From a virus: a stretch of DNA of 64,000 bases. The DNA lies in the IMG/VR virus record IMGVR_UViG_3300043464_001630, positions 172,392-236,391 of that record. One strand, given 5' to 3'. A program made the position numbers and the translations under genes. The notes under the pieces were generated by a model that worked only from the letters and a program-made list of their open reading frames with translations, was not told where the DNA came from and did not search any database. Numbering within the stretch: the first letter of the stretch is position 1; each line of letters opens with the position of its first letter. Below, piece by piece: positions 42,363-49,756 of this stretch.

Positions 42363-42529
42363 AAAATTTAGAACTAAACATTGGAAAATTAACAATAGTG
42401 ATTGGAGTGATTTTGGATTTGTTGGTTTATGGAATTGTGTACTATTTTGGATACAAGCACGGCAAACACGATTTCGAAACGATTCAAACAAATATGAAAA
42501 TAGAAATTGAAAAAATAGCACAGAATTGA
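42359..42529 (+). CDS. Small membrane protein, 56 aa
   Basis: ATG 42359 overlaps the previous stop (ATGA). One transmembrane helix, LTIVIGVILDLLVYGIVYYF, then a charged tail (KHGKHDFETIQTN). The coupled start supports it over the overlapping frame on the same strand. A holin-like or inner-membrane role is possible. Confidence 0.55.
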   Translation: MKNLELNIGKLTIVIGVILDLLVYGIVYYFGYKHGKHDFETIQTNMKIEIEKIAQN

Positions 42530-42535
42530 TAAATA
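42528..42535 (+). promoter_or_regulatory. Late-promoter motif GATAAATA of a non-coding transcript
   Basis: Five nt downstream stands ATG-CAC-TAA, so no protein is made. The RNA would run into the terminator at 42589-42631. Confidence 0.6.
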
Positions 42536-42540
42536 CTTAT

Positions 42541-42631
42541 ATGCACTAATGGTTCTTCGCTACCATAAACGACGATTGGTCACGTGCTAACCCGCTTTCT
42601 GTCACTACTGAGGAGAGCGGGTTTCTTTTTT
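42541..42631 (+). ncRNA. Candidate late small RNA, about 90 nt
   Basis: Bounded by a late promoter and an intrinsic terminator, with no reading frame beyond ATG-CAC-TAA. It contains a 5-bp hairpin ATGGT/ACCAT (42549-42566 region) enclosed by GCAC/GTGC, then the terminator stem. Its size and layout are those of a phage sRNA. Target and function unknown. Confidence 0.5.
42589..42631 (+). terminator. Terminator of the small-RNA unit
   Basis: AACCCGCT (42589-42596) pairs with AGCGGGTT (42616-42623), followed by TCTTTTTT. Confidence 0.8.
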
Positions 42632-42639
42632 CCTAAAAA

Positions 42640-42647
42640 GATAAATA
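42640..42647 (+). promoter_or_regulatory. Late-promoter motif GATAAATA
   Basis: Exactly 5 nt before ATG 42653 and just behind a terminator, so it begins a fresh unit. Confidence 0.7.
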
Positions 42648-42652
42648 AACAC

Positions 42653-42790
42653 ATGGTATTACTATGTTCTTTTTTCGCTTTACGTTATTTTGGTGTTGTC
42701 ACTAGTACTGTTTCGTGGTATGAAATACTCATCTGTGTAGCGATTATTAAAATACTAGAAAAGATACTAGGCGATGAGAAAACTGACTAA
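42653..42790 (+). CDS. Small membrane protein, 45 aa
   Basis: Start at ATG 42653, set by the promoter; the longer frame would start inside the terminator. Hydrophobic throughout (VLLCSFFALRYFGVV and YEILICVAIIKIL), probably two short membrane segments, with an acidic end GDEKTD. Confidence 0.55.
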   Translation: MVLLCSFFALRYFGVVTSTVSWYEILICVAIIKILEKILGDEKTD

Positions 42791-42929
42791 AAACTTCAAC
42801 AACGATTGGCTAAACTATAGATTCAGCACAAACATAAGAAAATCCGAAGATTCTCAGTTTTCTAAAATTATTTGGGTTTTCGTCGGCATAGCCCATTTGA
42901 TGGGAGTTGTAGCTCTTTTGAAAACTTAA
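42774..42929 (+). CDS. Small membrane protein, 51 aa
   Basis: Overlaps the previous gene by 17 bp. Polar N-terminus (RKLTKNFNNDWLNYRF) and one C-terminal membrane helix (IIWVFVGIAHLMGVVALL). Two adjacent tiny membrane genes with a late promoter fit holin/antiholin-type roles; this is inference. Confidence 0.5.
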   Translation: MRKLTKNFNNDWLNYRFSTNIRKSEDSQFSKIIWVFVGIAHLMGVVALLKT

Positions 42930-42944
42930 ATTATCAACAGACAT

Positions 42945-42952
42945 GCTAAATA
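42945..42952 (+). promoter_or_regulatory. Late-promoter motif GCTAAATA
   Basis: 6 nt before the GTG start at 42959. Confidence 0.55.
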
Positions 42953-42958
42953 ATTAGC

Positions 42959-43276
42959 GTGTCCAGTATTAAGAAATTAACTAAAAAAGAAAGTCTCGAA
43001 TTGTTTGAGCGTGTGATAAACATGATCAAAAAACAAAAACGAGGCTTTTTTTATTTTAAAAAGTTAAAAGGAGTACATGGATATTGCGAATGGGAAGAAG
43101 GAATTATATTAGATTACAGAAAAGATCTAATACCCACAATAATACACGAATGTATACATTACCTAGAACCAGAATGGTCTGAAGCACAAGTAATGTATTC
43201 AGAGAGTAGAGTAGTCAATTCCATAACAGAAGATGATGTAATAAAATTGTTATTATATTTCGTCAAGAAAATCTAA
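42959..43276 (+). CDS. Zincin-like metallopeptidase, small
   Basis: This 105-aa protein starts with GTG and carries TIIHECIHYLEPEWSEAQVM: a HExxH zinc motif at residues 63-67 followed by Glu ligand candidates. The short SprT/WLM-like layout suggests a compact protease, perhaps for phage maturation. The substrate is unknown. Confidence 0.65.
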   Translation: MSSIKKLTKKESLELFERVINMIKKQKRGFFYFKKLKGVHGYCEWEEGIILDYRKDLIPTIIHECIHYLEPEWSEAQVMYSESRVVNSITEDDVIKLLLYFVKKI

Positions 43277-43375
43277 CGAAATTTCACACATAATATAGAA
43301 ATATACACTATTTTATAGAAAAATAAAGAAAATAAAAATATTTTTCAAAAACATCAAGAAAATCACATCATGTAG

Positions 43376-43383
43376 ACTAAATA
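43376..43383 (+). promoter_or_regulatory. Late-promoter-like motif ACTAAATA before the TnpB relative
   Basis: 12 nt before ATG 43396, within TAGACTAAATAATCTATAG, which mirrors the tnpB upstream sequence at 241-258. The 119 bp from 43277 to 43395 hold no gene and are extremely AT-rich. Confidence 0.45.
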
Positions 43384-43395
43384 ATCTATAGATAC

Positions 43396-44703
43396 ATGAT
43401 TAGTATTAAATGCAAAATTAAAAACCAAATTGATGTTGCTGATTATATCCGTCAGTTTAACAACGTCAAGCGTTTTGCATATAATCGTTTCTTAGAAAAG
43501 AAAAGCTTATCAGAAGTTTATCATTTATCTTGCAAAACTTTAAATAATTGCGAGTTGCTAGATGCTTCCTTTAGAGAAGCTGCTGTTCTGAAAGCTAAAG
43601 AGATTTACGATACAAGTGGGGATAATAAAGTAATCTTCGGTGGTAGATCAAATTTCAATAAACTCAAATATAAAAAAGAATCAGCCAAACCTTTACGAAG
43701 AAATGTTTCTTTTTATTCACAAGGTAGAGCAAATTTCAAAGGTAATCGTAAATTTAATTTTGACTTAGAAAACAACAAAGTAGTTTTTAAACCAGAAAGA
43801 AAAGTTAAGATAGAAATAAAATTCGAAGAAGTTTCTAAAAATCAAAAGAAACTTTTAAAGAAAGCACAATATCTGTCACAAAGAAAAGAACTTTCAATTT
43901 CTGTTCAAGTTTCGGAAACTCATATAATATTTGCTATAGATGAATCTATTTTACAGAATCAAAATTACAAACCAATCAAAAATAGAATTTTAGCTTTAGA
44001 TTCTAATCCAGAAAATATTGGTTTGAGTATTATAGATTGGATTGACCCAGATACTAAAACTATTATTCATAAAGAAGTTATTGATCTGAAAGGACTTAGA
44101 GATCTTAGTACGAACAAAAAACATCATGAAATCCTTAGCGTTTCTCAAAGAATAGCCAAGTTAGCTAAACATTACCAATGCGAAATCGTATGTTTCGAAA
44201 AGCTCAATATTAAGCCTAAGGATAATGGAAAAGGAAAACTTTATAATCGTTTAGTAAACAATAATTGGAATCGTATCAAGTTCTTCCAGAACCTTACTAA
44301 ATGGTGTAATATCTTTGGAATAGCAACCCAAGAAGTTGCTTCCGAATTTTCAAGTTTTATTGGTCAATTAACAAATGAACATGATGTGGACATGATAGCT
44401 GCTTCGATAGAAATCTCACGAAGAGGTTTCCTATTCTACAATCATTATGTTGCTAAAAGAATTTCGTCAGTAAATAACGAAAAGGTGAACATAGTTTACC
44501 CTGAGTTTAATGTTAGTTCTCTACCTACTCGTTGGAAGAAAATGGTACAGGATGATGATGCATTAGGTTCATGGAAGAAACTATACTATCATCTAAAAAA
44601 ATCAGAAACGAGTTATAGGTTTTCTCTGAAGGATTGGAAACAGTCCAAAGAGTTTTTAAGGCACAAGTCTAGGAAAAGTAATGTTTTTCTATATTTCGGC
44701 TAA
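43396..44703 (+). CDS. TnpB-related RuvC nuclease lacking the zinc finger
   Basis: This 435-aa protein belongs to the group annotated as IS200/IS605 accessory TnpB-related proteins. RuvC-I is RILALDSNPENIGLSI (Asp202), RuvC-II is EIVCFEKLNI (Glu268) and RuvC-III is HDVDMIAASIEISRRG (Asp330/Asp332). Between II and III, where TnpB has CxxC...CxxC, there is only VASEFSSFIGQL, so the zinc finger is missing. The catalytic acids remain, so it may still cut nucleic acid. There is no tnpA. It could be an RNA-guided nuclease of a divergent branch or a homing-type element. Confidence 0.8.
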   Translation: MISIKCKIKNQIDVADYIRQFNNVKRFAYNRFLEKKSLSEVYHLSCKTLNNCELLDASFREAAVLKAKEIYDTSGDNKVIFGGRSNFNKLKYKKESAKPLRRNVSFYSQGRANFKGNRKFNFDLENNKVVFKPERKVKIEIKFEEVSKNQKKLLKKAQYLSQRKELSISVQVSETHIIFAIDESILQNQNYKPIKNRILALDSNPENIGLSIIDWIDPDTKTIIHKEVIDLKGLRDLSTNKKHHEILSVSQRIAKLAKHYQCEIVCFEKLNIKPKDNGKGKLYNRLVNNNWNRIKFFQNLTKWCNIFGIATQEVASEFSSFIGQLTNEHDVDMIAASIEISRRGFLFYNHYVAKRISSVNNEKVNIVYPEFNVSSLPTRWKKMVQDDDALGSWKKLYYHLKKSETSYRFSLKDWKQSKEFLRHKSRKSNVFLYFG

Positions 44704-44704
44704 C

Positions 44705-44712
44705 TCTAAATA
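44705..44712 (+). promoter_or_regulatory. Late-promoter motif TCTAAATA
   Basis: Exactly 5 nt before ATG 44718, directly after the TnpB-relative stop. Confidence 0.65.
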
Positions 44713-44717
44713 ATGTT

Positions 44718-44966
44718 ATGGAATTCAGTAAAGTTACAAAAGAAGTTAATGAAAAGTTAAAGTCTATGTCTCTTGATGAGAAAGTAATACTTTTTAAAAC
44801 TTTATTCAAATATCCAATAGACTACAAAGACGGTGTGTATACATACGGTGCTCATGAATGGGACGAAACCAGAATGTCTGATTTTCTAGAAGTAAACATG
44901 CACTGGATGAGTGTTAAGGAATTCGATTATTTGCATTACTATTTTACTAAAAATAACTTATTTTAG
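44718..44966 (+). CDS. Unknown 82-aa protein
   Basis: Helical N-terminus (FSKVTKEVNEKLKSMSLDEK), then aromatic-rich YKDGVYTYGAHEWDETRM. Own late promoter. Not recognised. Confidence 0.5.
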   Translation: MEFSKVTKEVNEKLKSMSLDEKVILFKTLFKYPIDYKDGVYTYGAHEWDETRMSDFLEVNMHWMSVKEFDYLHYYFTKNNLF

Positions 44967-44967
44967 C

Positions 44968-44975
44968 ACTAAATA
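44968..44975 (+). promoter_or_regulatory. Late-promoter motif ACTAAATA
   Basis: 6 nt before ATG 44982. Confidence 0.58.
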
Positions 44976-44981
44976 GTATCT

Positions 44982-46616
44982 ATGAAGTATAGTACTGATC
45001 CTATTTTCGAAGCCTATTCCAACCACAGAAAACAATTTATTTTAGAACAAAGTGTAGCTAGTTTTTACGCTTCTGATCCTCTTCAAGAGCTTCGTGATTT
45101 ATATCAGTACGATTTAGATTGTATCGAAGAATTAATGACCGAAGGAATGCTAGGAGATGCATTCGGTAAAGTTAAAGGTGGTATACAAAAAGCCACTTCT
45201 TATGTTGCTAATAAAGGATTACAGTTATTATTCAGTTTAATTAAAAAGACAGCAACTCCAGAAGAATTAAAAGAAATTCAGGGACTAAAAGATGCAGATC
45301 TTGAAGAGTTAGCAAAGAAAGGAAAAGAAGCATTAAAATCTTCTAGTTCTTCTGAAGATTCAGCTACTAAGAATGAATCTGTTTATTTAAATAAGAGTTT
45401 CTTTGCTTCTATATTAACAGAATCTAATATCGAAGTGATGCTAGAAAAGTATGGTTTCATTACTGAACAGATCTTATCAGAAGCACGAGCGGGATATAGT
45501 CCAAAATTTGCCGCAAATTATCCCGAAAAGATGGAAAAGCGAAGCTTACCATATAAACAAGGAATCAAAAGACAACGTGCGGAAACAGCTAAAAAAAACT
45601 TAGAACTTGCTAAATTAGCAAAAGTAGTAGCAGATGGTTTAAAGAAGAAATACAATACACGAGAAGTTAATAGATTTTTATTAGCACTTGATAACGAAGT
45701 TAGCCAACGTGCTCCTGTTACTGGTTTGCGTAGGAGACCAACTGATATTGCCGGTGGTGATGAATCTTCATTAACAACTTCAGGAAGCCGATTCAGATCA
45801 CCAGCACCTAAACGATTGGCTGGTTCTGAAGAACCTACAACAATTGATGTACAAGCAGAAACACTTCCTATTGAACCAGAAGCATTACCATATAGCGGCG
45901 AAACTGCTCCGAAGGAAAAGAAAAAAGAAGGACTTATTCGTAAAGCAATTAATTGGGTAAAAGCTAATCCAAAGAGAACTGCTGGTACATTGGTTGGCAT
46001 TATTGCGGCGATTGGGGTCGCAGTGGGTGGTCCTGCCGTGTTACTTCCTATGTTAGCCAAAGCTGGACTAGGTTCTACTGCATTAGGCGCAGCAGGAGGA
46101 GCAATTAGCGGAGCTGGACTTGGTGCCGCTAAGAACATCGCATCACAAGGATTTAGTAATAAGAAATTTTCAGGAAAAGAACTAGGCAAAGCCGCACTAA
46201 AAGGTGGAGCATTCGGTGCAGTTACAGGAGCAATCGGAGGAGCAACTAAACTTGCCGATCAAGATGTCGCTACAGGAGCAGGAGATTCTGGAGCAGGAGA
46301 AGTAGACACAGCCGATGTAGGAGACGCAAAAGAAGGTGGTAGTGATTACACTGGTGGAGCAGAAGACGTTTCTGCTACTTCGGAAGATTTCCAAAAATAC
46401 AACGGAGAAGAATTAGATCCTAAATCATGGAGAGATAAGATTAAAATGGCAGCTCTTGATAAACTAAAGAAAGATGGTGATGGACAAATTGATGGTAGTA
46501 AGTATAATAGCTTCGTGAAGAAATTAGTAGCTATGGGCAAAGATGCCAAAGGAAAATCAATTGAATCTATAATGGGAGAATCTTATACCGTACAATATTT
46601 GAGTCTACTAAGGTAA
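44982..46616 (+). CDS. Large virion protein with glycine-rich membrane-active domain
   Basis: This 544-aa protein starts with a helix ending FILEQS (Glu near residue 23) and has a second helix-Glu-Gly block LMTEGMLGDAF, similar to capsid-targeting or cleavage sites in T4-like heads. Residues about 315-425 form a long Gly/Ala hydrophobic stretch (GIIAAIGVAVGGPAVLLPML and AGGAISGAGLGAA), as in ejected pore-forming virion proteins. The C-terminus has a possible EF-hand-like loop (DKLKKDGDGQIDGSKYNSF). An internal or injected protein is the best guess. Terminator follows. Confidence 0.6.
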   Translation: MKYSTDPIFEAYSNHRKQFILEQSVASFYASDPLQELRDLYQYDLDCIEELMTEGMLGDAFGKVKGGIQKATSYVANKGLQLLFSLIKKTATPEELKEIQGLKDADLEELAKKGKEALKSSSSSEDSATKNESVYLNKSFFASILTESNIEVMLEKYGFITEQILSEARAGYSPKFAANYPEKMEKRSLPYKQGIKRQRAETAKKNLELAKLAKVVADGLKKKYNTREVNRFLLALDNEVSQRAPVTGLRRRPTDIAGGDESSLTTSGSRFRSPAPKRLAGSEEPTTIDVQAETLPIEPEALPYSGETAPKEKKKEGLIRKAINWVKANPKRTAGTLVGIIAAIGVAVGGPAVLLPMLAKAGLGSTALGAAGGAISGAGLGAAKNIASQGFSNKKFSGKELGKAALKGGAFGAVTGAIGGATKLADQDVATGAGDSGAGEVDTADVGDAKEGGSDYTGGAEDVSATSEDFQKYNGEELDPKSWRDKIKMAALDKLKKDGDGQIDGSKYNSFVKKLVAMGKDAKGKSIESIMGESYTVQYLSLLR

Positions 46617-46628
46617 ACAAAATTACTT

Positions 46629-46661
46629 AAAAGCTCGCACTTAAATGTGCGAGCTTTTTTT
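46629..46661. terminator. Bidirectional terminator
   Basis: AAAAGCTCGCAC (46629-46640) pairs with GTGCGAGCTTTT (46647-46658) around TTAAAT, with T-runs on both strands. It serves the genes converging at 46616 and 46641. Confidence 0.93.
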
Positions 46662-47009
46662 GTGCTCAAGATAGACTTCGCCATATGCTTCAAACTGACC
46701 AACAAGATCCTGAAACTCCCTTTGAGTCATTTTATGCCATTTTTGTATTCTTGCTGCTAGAGCGTCTGCTTTGGCTTTTATGTCTTTTTCGAAACTTTCT
46801 TTTTTTAATGTACGTAGAGCTTGAGAATATGGTTTTTCTTTGGCGGCGAAATGAATCTCCGTTAATTTTGCAGGCCCGCCCTTTGCTTTTGCTGTTTTTC
46901 TAATTTTATCGGCACCACTTTTTCGAGCTTCTACGAATTTTTCAAAATCGTTGACACTCTTCTTCGATTCAGTTAGTATCTCTTCCATCAGTTGGTTGAA
47001 CTTTTGCAT
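46641..47009 (-). CDS. Putative head-packaged basic protein
   Basis: This 122-aa protein starts MQKFNQLMEEILTESKKS, fitting a T4-like capsid-targeting peptide with cleavage after LTE. The rest is Lys/Ala-rich and helical (KSGADKIRKTAKAKGG). Basic internal head proteins of T4-like phages look like this. Its last codons lie in the terminator stem. Confidence 0.55.
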   Translation of the reverse strand: MQKFNQLMEEILTESKKSVNDFEKFVEARKSGADKIRKTAKAKGGPAKLTEIHFAAKEKPYSQALRTLKKESFEKDIKAKADALAARIQKWHKMTQREFQDLVGQFEAYGEVYLEHKKSSHI

Positions 47010-47014
47010 GTAAC

Positions 47015-47022
47015 TATTTATG
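47015..47022 (-). promoter_or_regulatory. Late-promoter motif CATAAATA
   Basis: Exactly 5 nt before ATG 47009 on the minus strand. The motif overlaps the start codon of the divergent gene at 47020. Confidence 0.65.
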
Positions 47023-47190
47023 AAAAAACTTTGTAGATTTTATTGCGTAGATTGCGATAACGCTTTCATGGATGTTTTGAACATTACAGAAGAAAAGGTT
47101 GATTTTACTAGGCAATGTGAGTACTGCGGCAAAACTTTCGAAGCAGAACATATTTCTGATGAAAAAGATAACCAACAAAACCAGAATTAA
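47020..47190 (+). CDS. Small zinc-ribbon protein
   Basis: This 56-aa protein has FYCVDCDNAF and QCEYCGKTF: two Cys pairs spaced as in a zinc ribbon, which fits nucleic-acid or protein binding. ATG 47020. Its 3' end overlaps the next gene by 32 bp. Confidence 0.6.
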   Translation: MKKLCRFYCVDCDNAFMDVLNITEEKVDFTRQCEYCGKTFEAEHISDEKDNQQNQN

Positions 47191-47383
47191 AGTTCACCGA
47201 TCCATCGGAAAAGAATTTGGTATAAGTTTTTGGAATGGATTTGAATTAAGAAATCACTTAAATGTAAATTTCGGTTTAGTTTTTACTTCTAAACGGTTTG
47301 TGTACGATTATTATAAACCTACTTGTGAACATAAATTAATGATTTTTGCGATTCAACACAACAACTACATAAGAAAAAAATGA
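47159..47383 (+). CDS. Unknown 74-aa basic protein
   Basis: ATG 47159; the frame extends to a TTG at 47099. Basic, with KVHRSIGKEFGISFWNGFEL and YKPTCEHKLMIF. Overlaps the sigma factor start by 4 bp. Not recognised. Confidence 0.5.
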   Translation: MKKITNKTRIKVHRSIGKEFGISFWNGFELRNHLNVNFGLVFTSKRFVYDYYKPTCEHKLMIFAIQHNNYIRKK

Positions 47384-47889
47384 ATACAATCCCAACAGAA
47401 CTACTAACTCAGCTATATGCGGAAAAGCATCGTGAATTGTATTTGACATCAAATCGTATTGTAAAAGATGACGAACTTGCACATGATGTAGTACAAGAAT
47501 GTTTCGCTCGTTTGCATAAACAAGATTTTGACAAAGTGGGTGATCATTTGATTCCTTGGTTGTTCACGGTTTGTAGAAATCTATCCATTAGATTTTTAAA
47601 CAAAAAGAATCGTTTCGTGGAAATTTTTGAAACTGATTACGACAAAATTGATGAATCACGAACTCCAAGCGAACAAATGGATCTAGAGATTCATAAGAAA
47701 CTCTTAAAAAAGTGCATGAGGAAGCTCACTAAGCGGCAACGTGATGTACTTAAACTTAGGTTCTTTAAAGATCTGGATTATAATACTTGTGCTAAAAAGC
47801 TAAAAACTTCCAGCGGAAATATAGGCTTTCAGCAAAGTACGGCAATTCAAAAACTTAGAAAAATGATGATGGATCAAATTCATGAATGA
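47380..47889 (+). CDS. ECF-type sigma factor (candidate late sigma)
   Basis: This 169-aa protein has sigma region 2 (residues about 10-80: DDELAHDVVQECFARLHKQ, PWLFTVCRNLSIRFLNKK) and region 4 (about 110-165: LTKRQRDVLKLRFFKDLDYN, then SSGNIGFQQSTAIQKLRKM). It would redirect host RNA polymerase. It is the only sigma factor in the window and the natural candidate to read the TAAATA promoters, as gp55 does in T4, though it keeps a region 4 that gp55 lacks. It is coupled to the preceding small basic gene and overlaps the next by 8 bp. Confidence 0.85.
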   Translation: MNTIPTELLTQLYAEKHRELYLTSNRIVKDDELAHDVVQECFARLHKQDFDKVGDHLIPWLFTVCRNLSIRFLNKKNRFVEIFETDYDKIDESRTPSEQMDLEIHKKLLKKCMRKLTKRQRDVLKLRFFKDLDYNTCAKKLKTSSGNIGFQQSTAIQKLRKMMMDQIHE

Positions 47890-48115
47890 TTGGATTTTTG
47901 TGAAAAATTCACACAGAGTTTCTGATCCAAAATCAAAAGATTACCTTTCTTATTCTGAATATATAGAAAGAATGAAAAACGATCACGGATTGATTTTAGA
48001 TCCACTTTGTCCTTTTAATAAAAAAGATAAGGTACGAAGTTTTAGAGTAGAAAATAAAGGAAAAGCGATGATGTTTGCTCTGAATAATTCTGAATTTGTA
48101 GTGAAACCAGAATGA
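47882..48115 (+). CDS. Unknown 77-aa protein coupled to the sigma factor
   Basis: Start overlaps the sigma gene by 8 bp. Text: KDYLSYSEYIERMKNDHGLI, LDPLCPFNKKDKVRSF, KAMMFALNNSEFVV. An antisigma or co-activator role is possible from position only. Confidence 0.5.
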   Translation: MNDWIFVKNSHRVSDPKSKDYLSYSEYIERMKNDHGLILDPLCPFNKKDKVRSFRVENKGKAMMFALNNSEFVVKPE

Positions 48116-48120
48116 TTCGT

Positions 48121-48128
48121 AGTAAATA
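48121..48128 (+). promoter_or_regulatory. Late-promoter motif AGTAAATA
   Basis: Exactly 5 nt before ATG 48134. Confidence 0.65.
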
Positions 48129-48133
48129 GTTAC

Positions 48134-48544
48134 ATGAGTATTACCAAAACGCCAACTTCCATGATTGATCCCACAGGGGCTACCGCTGGAGATGTATTGA
48201 CTTACAATAATTCTACAAATACATGGGTAGCTAGTAGCTTATCGGCACAAGGATTCTCTGCTTCATTATCGTCAAATGGGTATCAAAAACTTCCAAGCGG
48301 TTTAATTATACAATGGGGGATTTCTAATATAGGGTATGACGAAGATCCATATCTAATAACTTTTCCTATATCATATCCTAACGCTGCTTTTAATGTGACA
48401 GCAGTAGGTGGTTATGGTGCCGCAGTAGATGGGTCTATAGGATTAAGTGTGAAATCTCTGTCTAGTAATGGTTTTCATATATTTGGTGATCCTAATAATG
48501 AACATGCGACAGGCCCACTATACTGGCAAGCAATAGGATACTAG
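48134..48544 (+). CDS. Stray tail-fibre tip protein
   Basis: This 136-aa protein starts with a short shaft (GATAGDVLTYNNSTNTWVAS) and ends in a globular domain with NGYQKLPSGLIIQWG, FPISYPNAAF and YWQAIGY. That pattern is the common C-terminal knob of phage tail fibres (gp53-like). It lies 20 kb from the main fibre cluster and on the other strand, so it may have been acquired separately. Confidence 0.75.
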   Translation: MSITKTPTSMIDPTGATAGDVLTYNNSTNTWVASSLSAQGFSASLSSNGYQKLPSGLIIQWGISNIGYDEDPYLITFPISYPNAAFNVTAVGGYGAAVDGSIGLSVKSLSSNGFHIFGDPNNEHATGPLYWQAIGY

Positions 48545-48552
48545 TTTTTTTC

Positions 48553-48580
48553 TTGATAACTTACATTTCTTCTGTATAAT
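48553..48580 (+). promoter_or_regulatory. Sigma70-like promoter of the methyltransferase
   Basis: TTGATA (48553-48558), 16-bp spacer, TATAAT (48575-48580). Predicted start about 48587, three bases before ATG 48590. Confidence 0.65.
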
Positions 48581-48589
48581 CCTTGCGTG

Positions 48590-49384
48590 ATGCATAAAGA
48601 AGAAATTATAGATCTCTGGAAAAGTGTAGGTTGGAATAATCTTACTGATTACCACAATTATCTAAAATCTACTGATGATCCTCTAATTCTAGATGGATTA
48701 GATCCAGTTAAAATTAATCCTAAAACATTCTGGCAGGCAGCAGACGAGCATTTTGGTACAGATCCAGTATGTAATCATAATAACAATCCTTCTAAGGTCT
48801 TGCCTATTCACGAAGCTAATAGTCAAAACTATCGATTGGCAGTCTATACTGGAATGTCTGGTCAGACATTAGGTTTAGCAGCAATGCTGTATGATACATT
48901 CGGTGAGGTCAATATAGCAGAAATTGGATGCGGATATGCTTGTATTAATTGTCTGTATCAAGAGATTGAAAATAAATACTGGACCAAGACAAGTTATACA
49001 GGATTCGATATCATCAAACGAACAGAACGAGAAGAAGACGTTGTAGAAATCGAAGGAGAAGACGGTACATTCTCTCCAAGCCAAGTCTTGAAGTATAACG
49101 AACAGTTTAATCTGTTTTACTCTTCGAATACATTCCAACATCTTTCGAAGAATCAGATTAGAAAATACTTGACTCAGGTGTACCATATGCTACCATATGA
49201 AGGTTACTTCAACGTAATGTATGCATCTTGCGATAAGACATATCATTATGGACAAATGATAGAAATGTATAGCATTGATGACTTTGAGAGTATTGCAAAA
49301 TATATTGGATTCTCCATTGTCGGATCATCGACAATGCAGTTGAAGAATTCAATAACTCCTTATACTTTAGTTTTAAAAAAATAA
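48590..49384 (+). CDS. SAM-dependent methyltransferase
   Basis: This 264-aa protein has Rossmann methyltransferase motifs: motif I VNIAEIGCGYACI, motif II around YTGFDI, and motif IV/V LFYSSNTFQHLSKNQIRKYL with GYFNVMYA. The pattern resembles sugar or small-molecule O-methyltransferases rather than DNA methylases (no DPPY). GTG 48587 is an alternative start. It opens the 48.5-58.4 kb run of small genes. Confidence 0.75.
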   Translation: MHKEEIIDLWKSVGWNNLTDYHNYLKSTDDPLILDGLDPVKINPKTFWQAADEHFGTDPVCNHNNNPSKVLPIHEANSQNYRLAVYTGMSGQTLGLAAMLYDTFGEVNIAEIGCGYACINCLYQEIENKYWTKTSYTGFDIIKRTEREEDVVEIEGEDGTFSPSQVLKYNEQFNLFYSSNTFQHLSKNQIRKYLTQVYHMLPYEGYFNVMYASCDKTYHYGQMIEMYSIDDFESIAKYIGFSIVGSSTMQLKNSITPYTLVLKK

Positions 49385-49386
49385 TT

Positions 49387-49575
49387 ATGAAGGAACTAAC
49401 TGATGAACAATTCGAGGAATTAAAATCACACTCGATTATGCTTGGACAGATTGCTACTTATGTGGAGGATTTTTGTGATGAAGAATCTACCACGCTAGAA
49501 GGAGTATTGAGATTGCTGGCACAATATCATATGCTTAAAGCAGAATCACTTTATCAAAAACTAGAAAATATTTAA
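49387..49575 (+). CDS. Unknown 62-aa protein
   Basis: Helical, acidic (LTDEQFEELKSHSIMLGQIA). 2 bp after the methyltransferase. Not recognised. Confidence 0.5.
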   Translation: MKELTDEQFEELKSHSIMLGQIATYVEDFCDEESTTLEGVLRLLAQYHMLKAESLYQKLENI

Positions 49576-49576
49576 A

Positions 49577-49756
49577 ATGGAAAACCGCGAAAAACAAATT
49601 GCTGAAGTTTTGTTTGGATTGATCCGTAATTCACTACAAAAACTTGATGATGAGAATAATGGATCTACATTTGAAGAAGATATATCTAAAGTTTTAGAAA
49701 ATTCTTTTAATTATATGGAATCAGAAGGATGGATCGGTGATTGGAACAAACTTTAA
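49577..49756 (+). CDS. Unknown 59-aa protein
   Basis: ATG 49577, helical, ending GWIGDWNKL. Resembles the previous protein in size and acidity and may be a paralogue. Not recognised. Confidence 0.5.
   Translation: MENREKQIAEVLFGLIRNSLQKLDDENNGSTFEEDISKVLENSFNYMESEGWIGDWNKL

Noticed and set aside
42277-42510. 77-aa frame overlapping the small membrane gene
   Set aside because: The ATGA-coupled frame at 42359 has a clean membrane helix and fits the spacing; this one does not.
45518-46189. 223-aa frame on the minus strand opposite the Gly-rich virion protein
   Set aside because: Mirror of the Gly/Ala-rich coding strand; no promoter, and the product is a Pro/Ala/Ser artefact.
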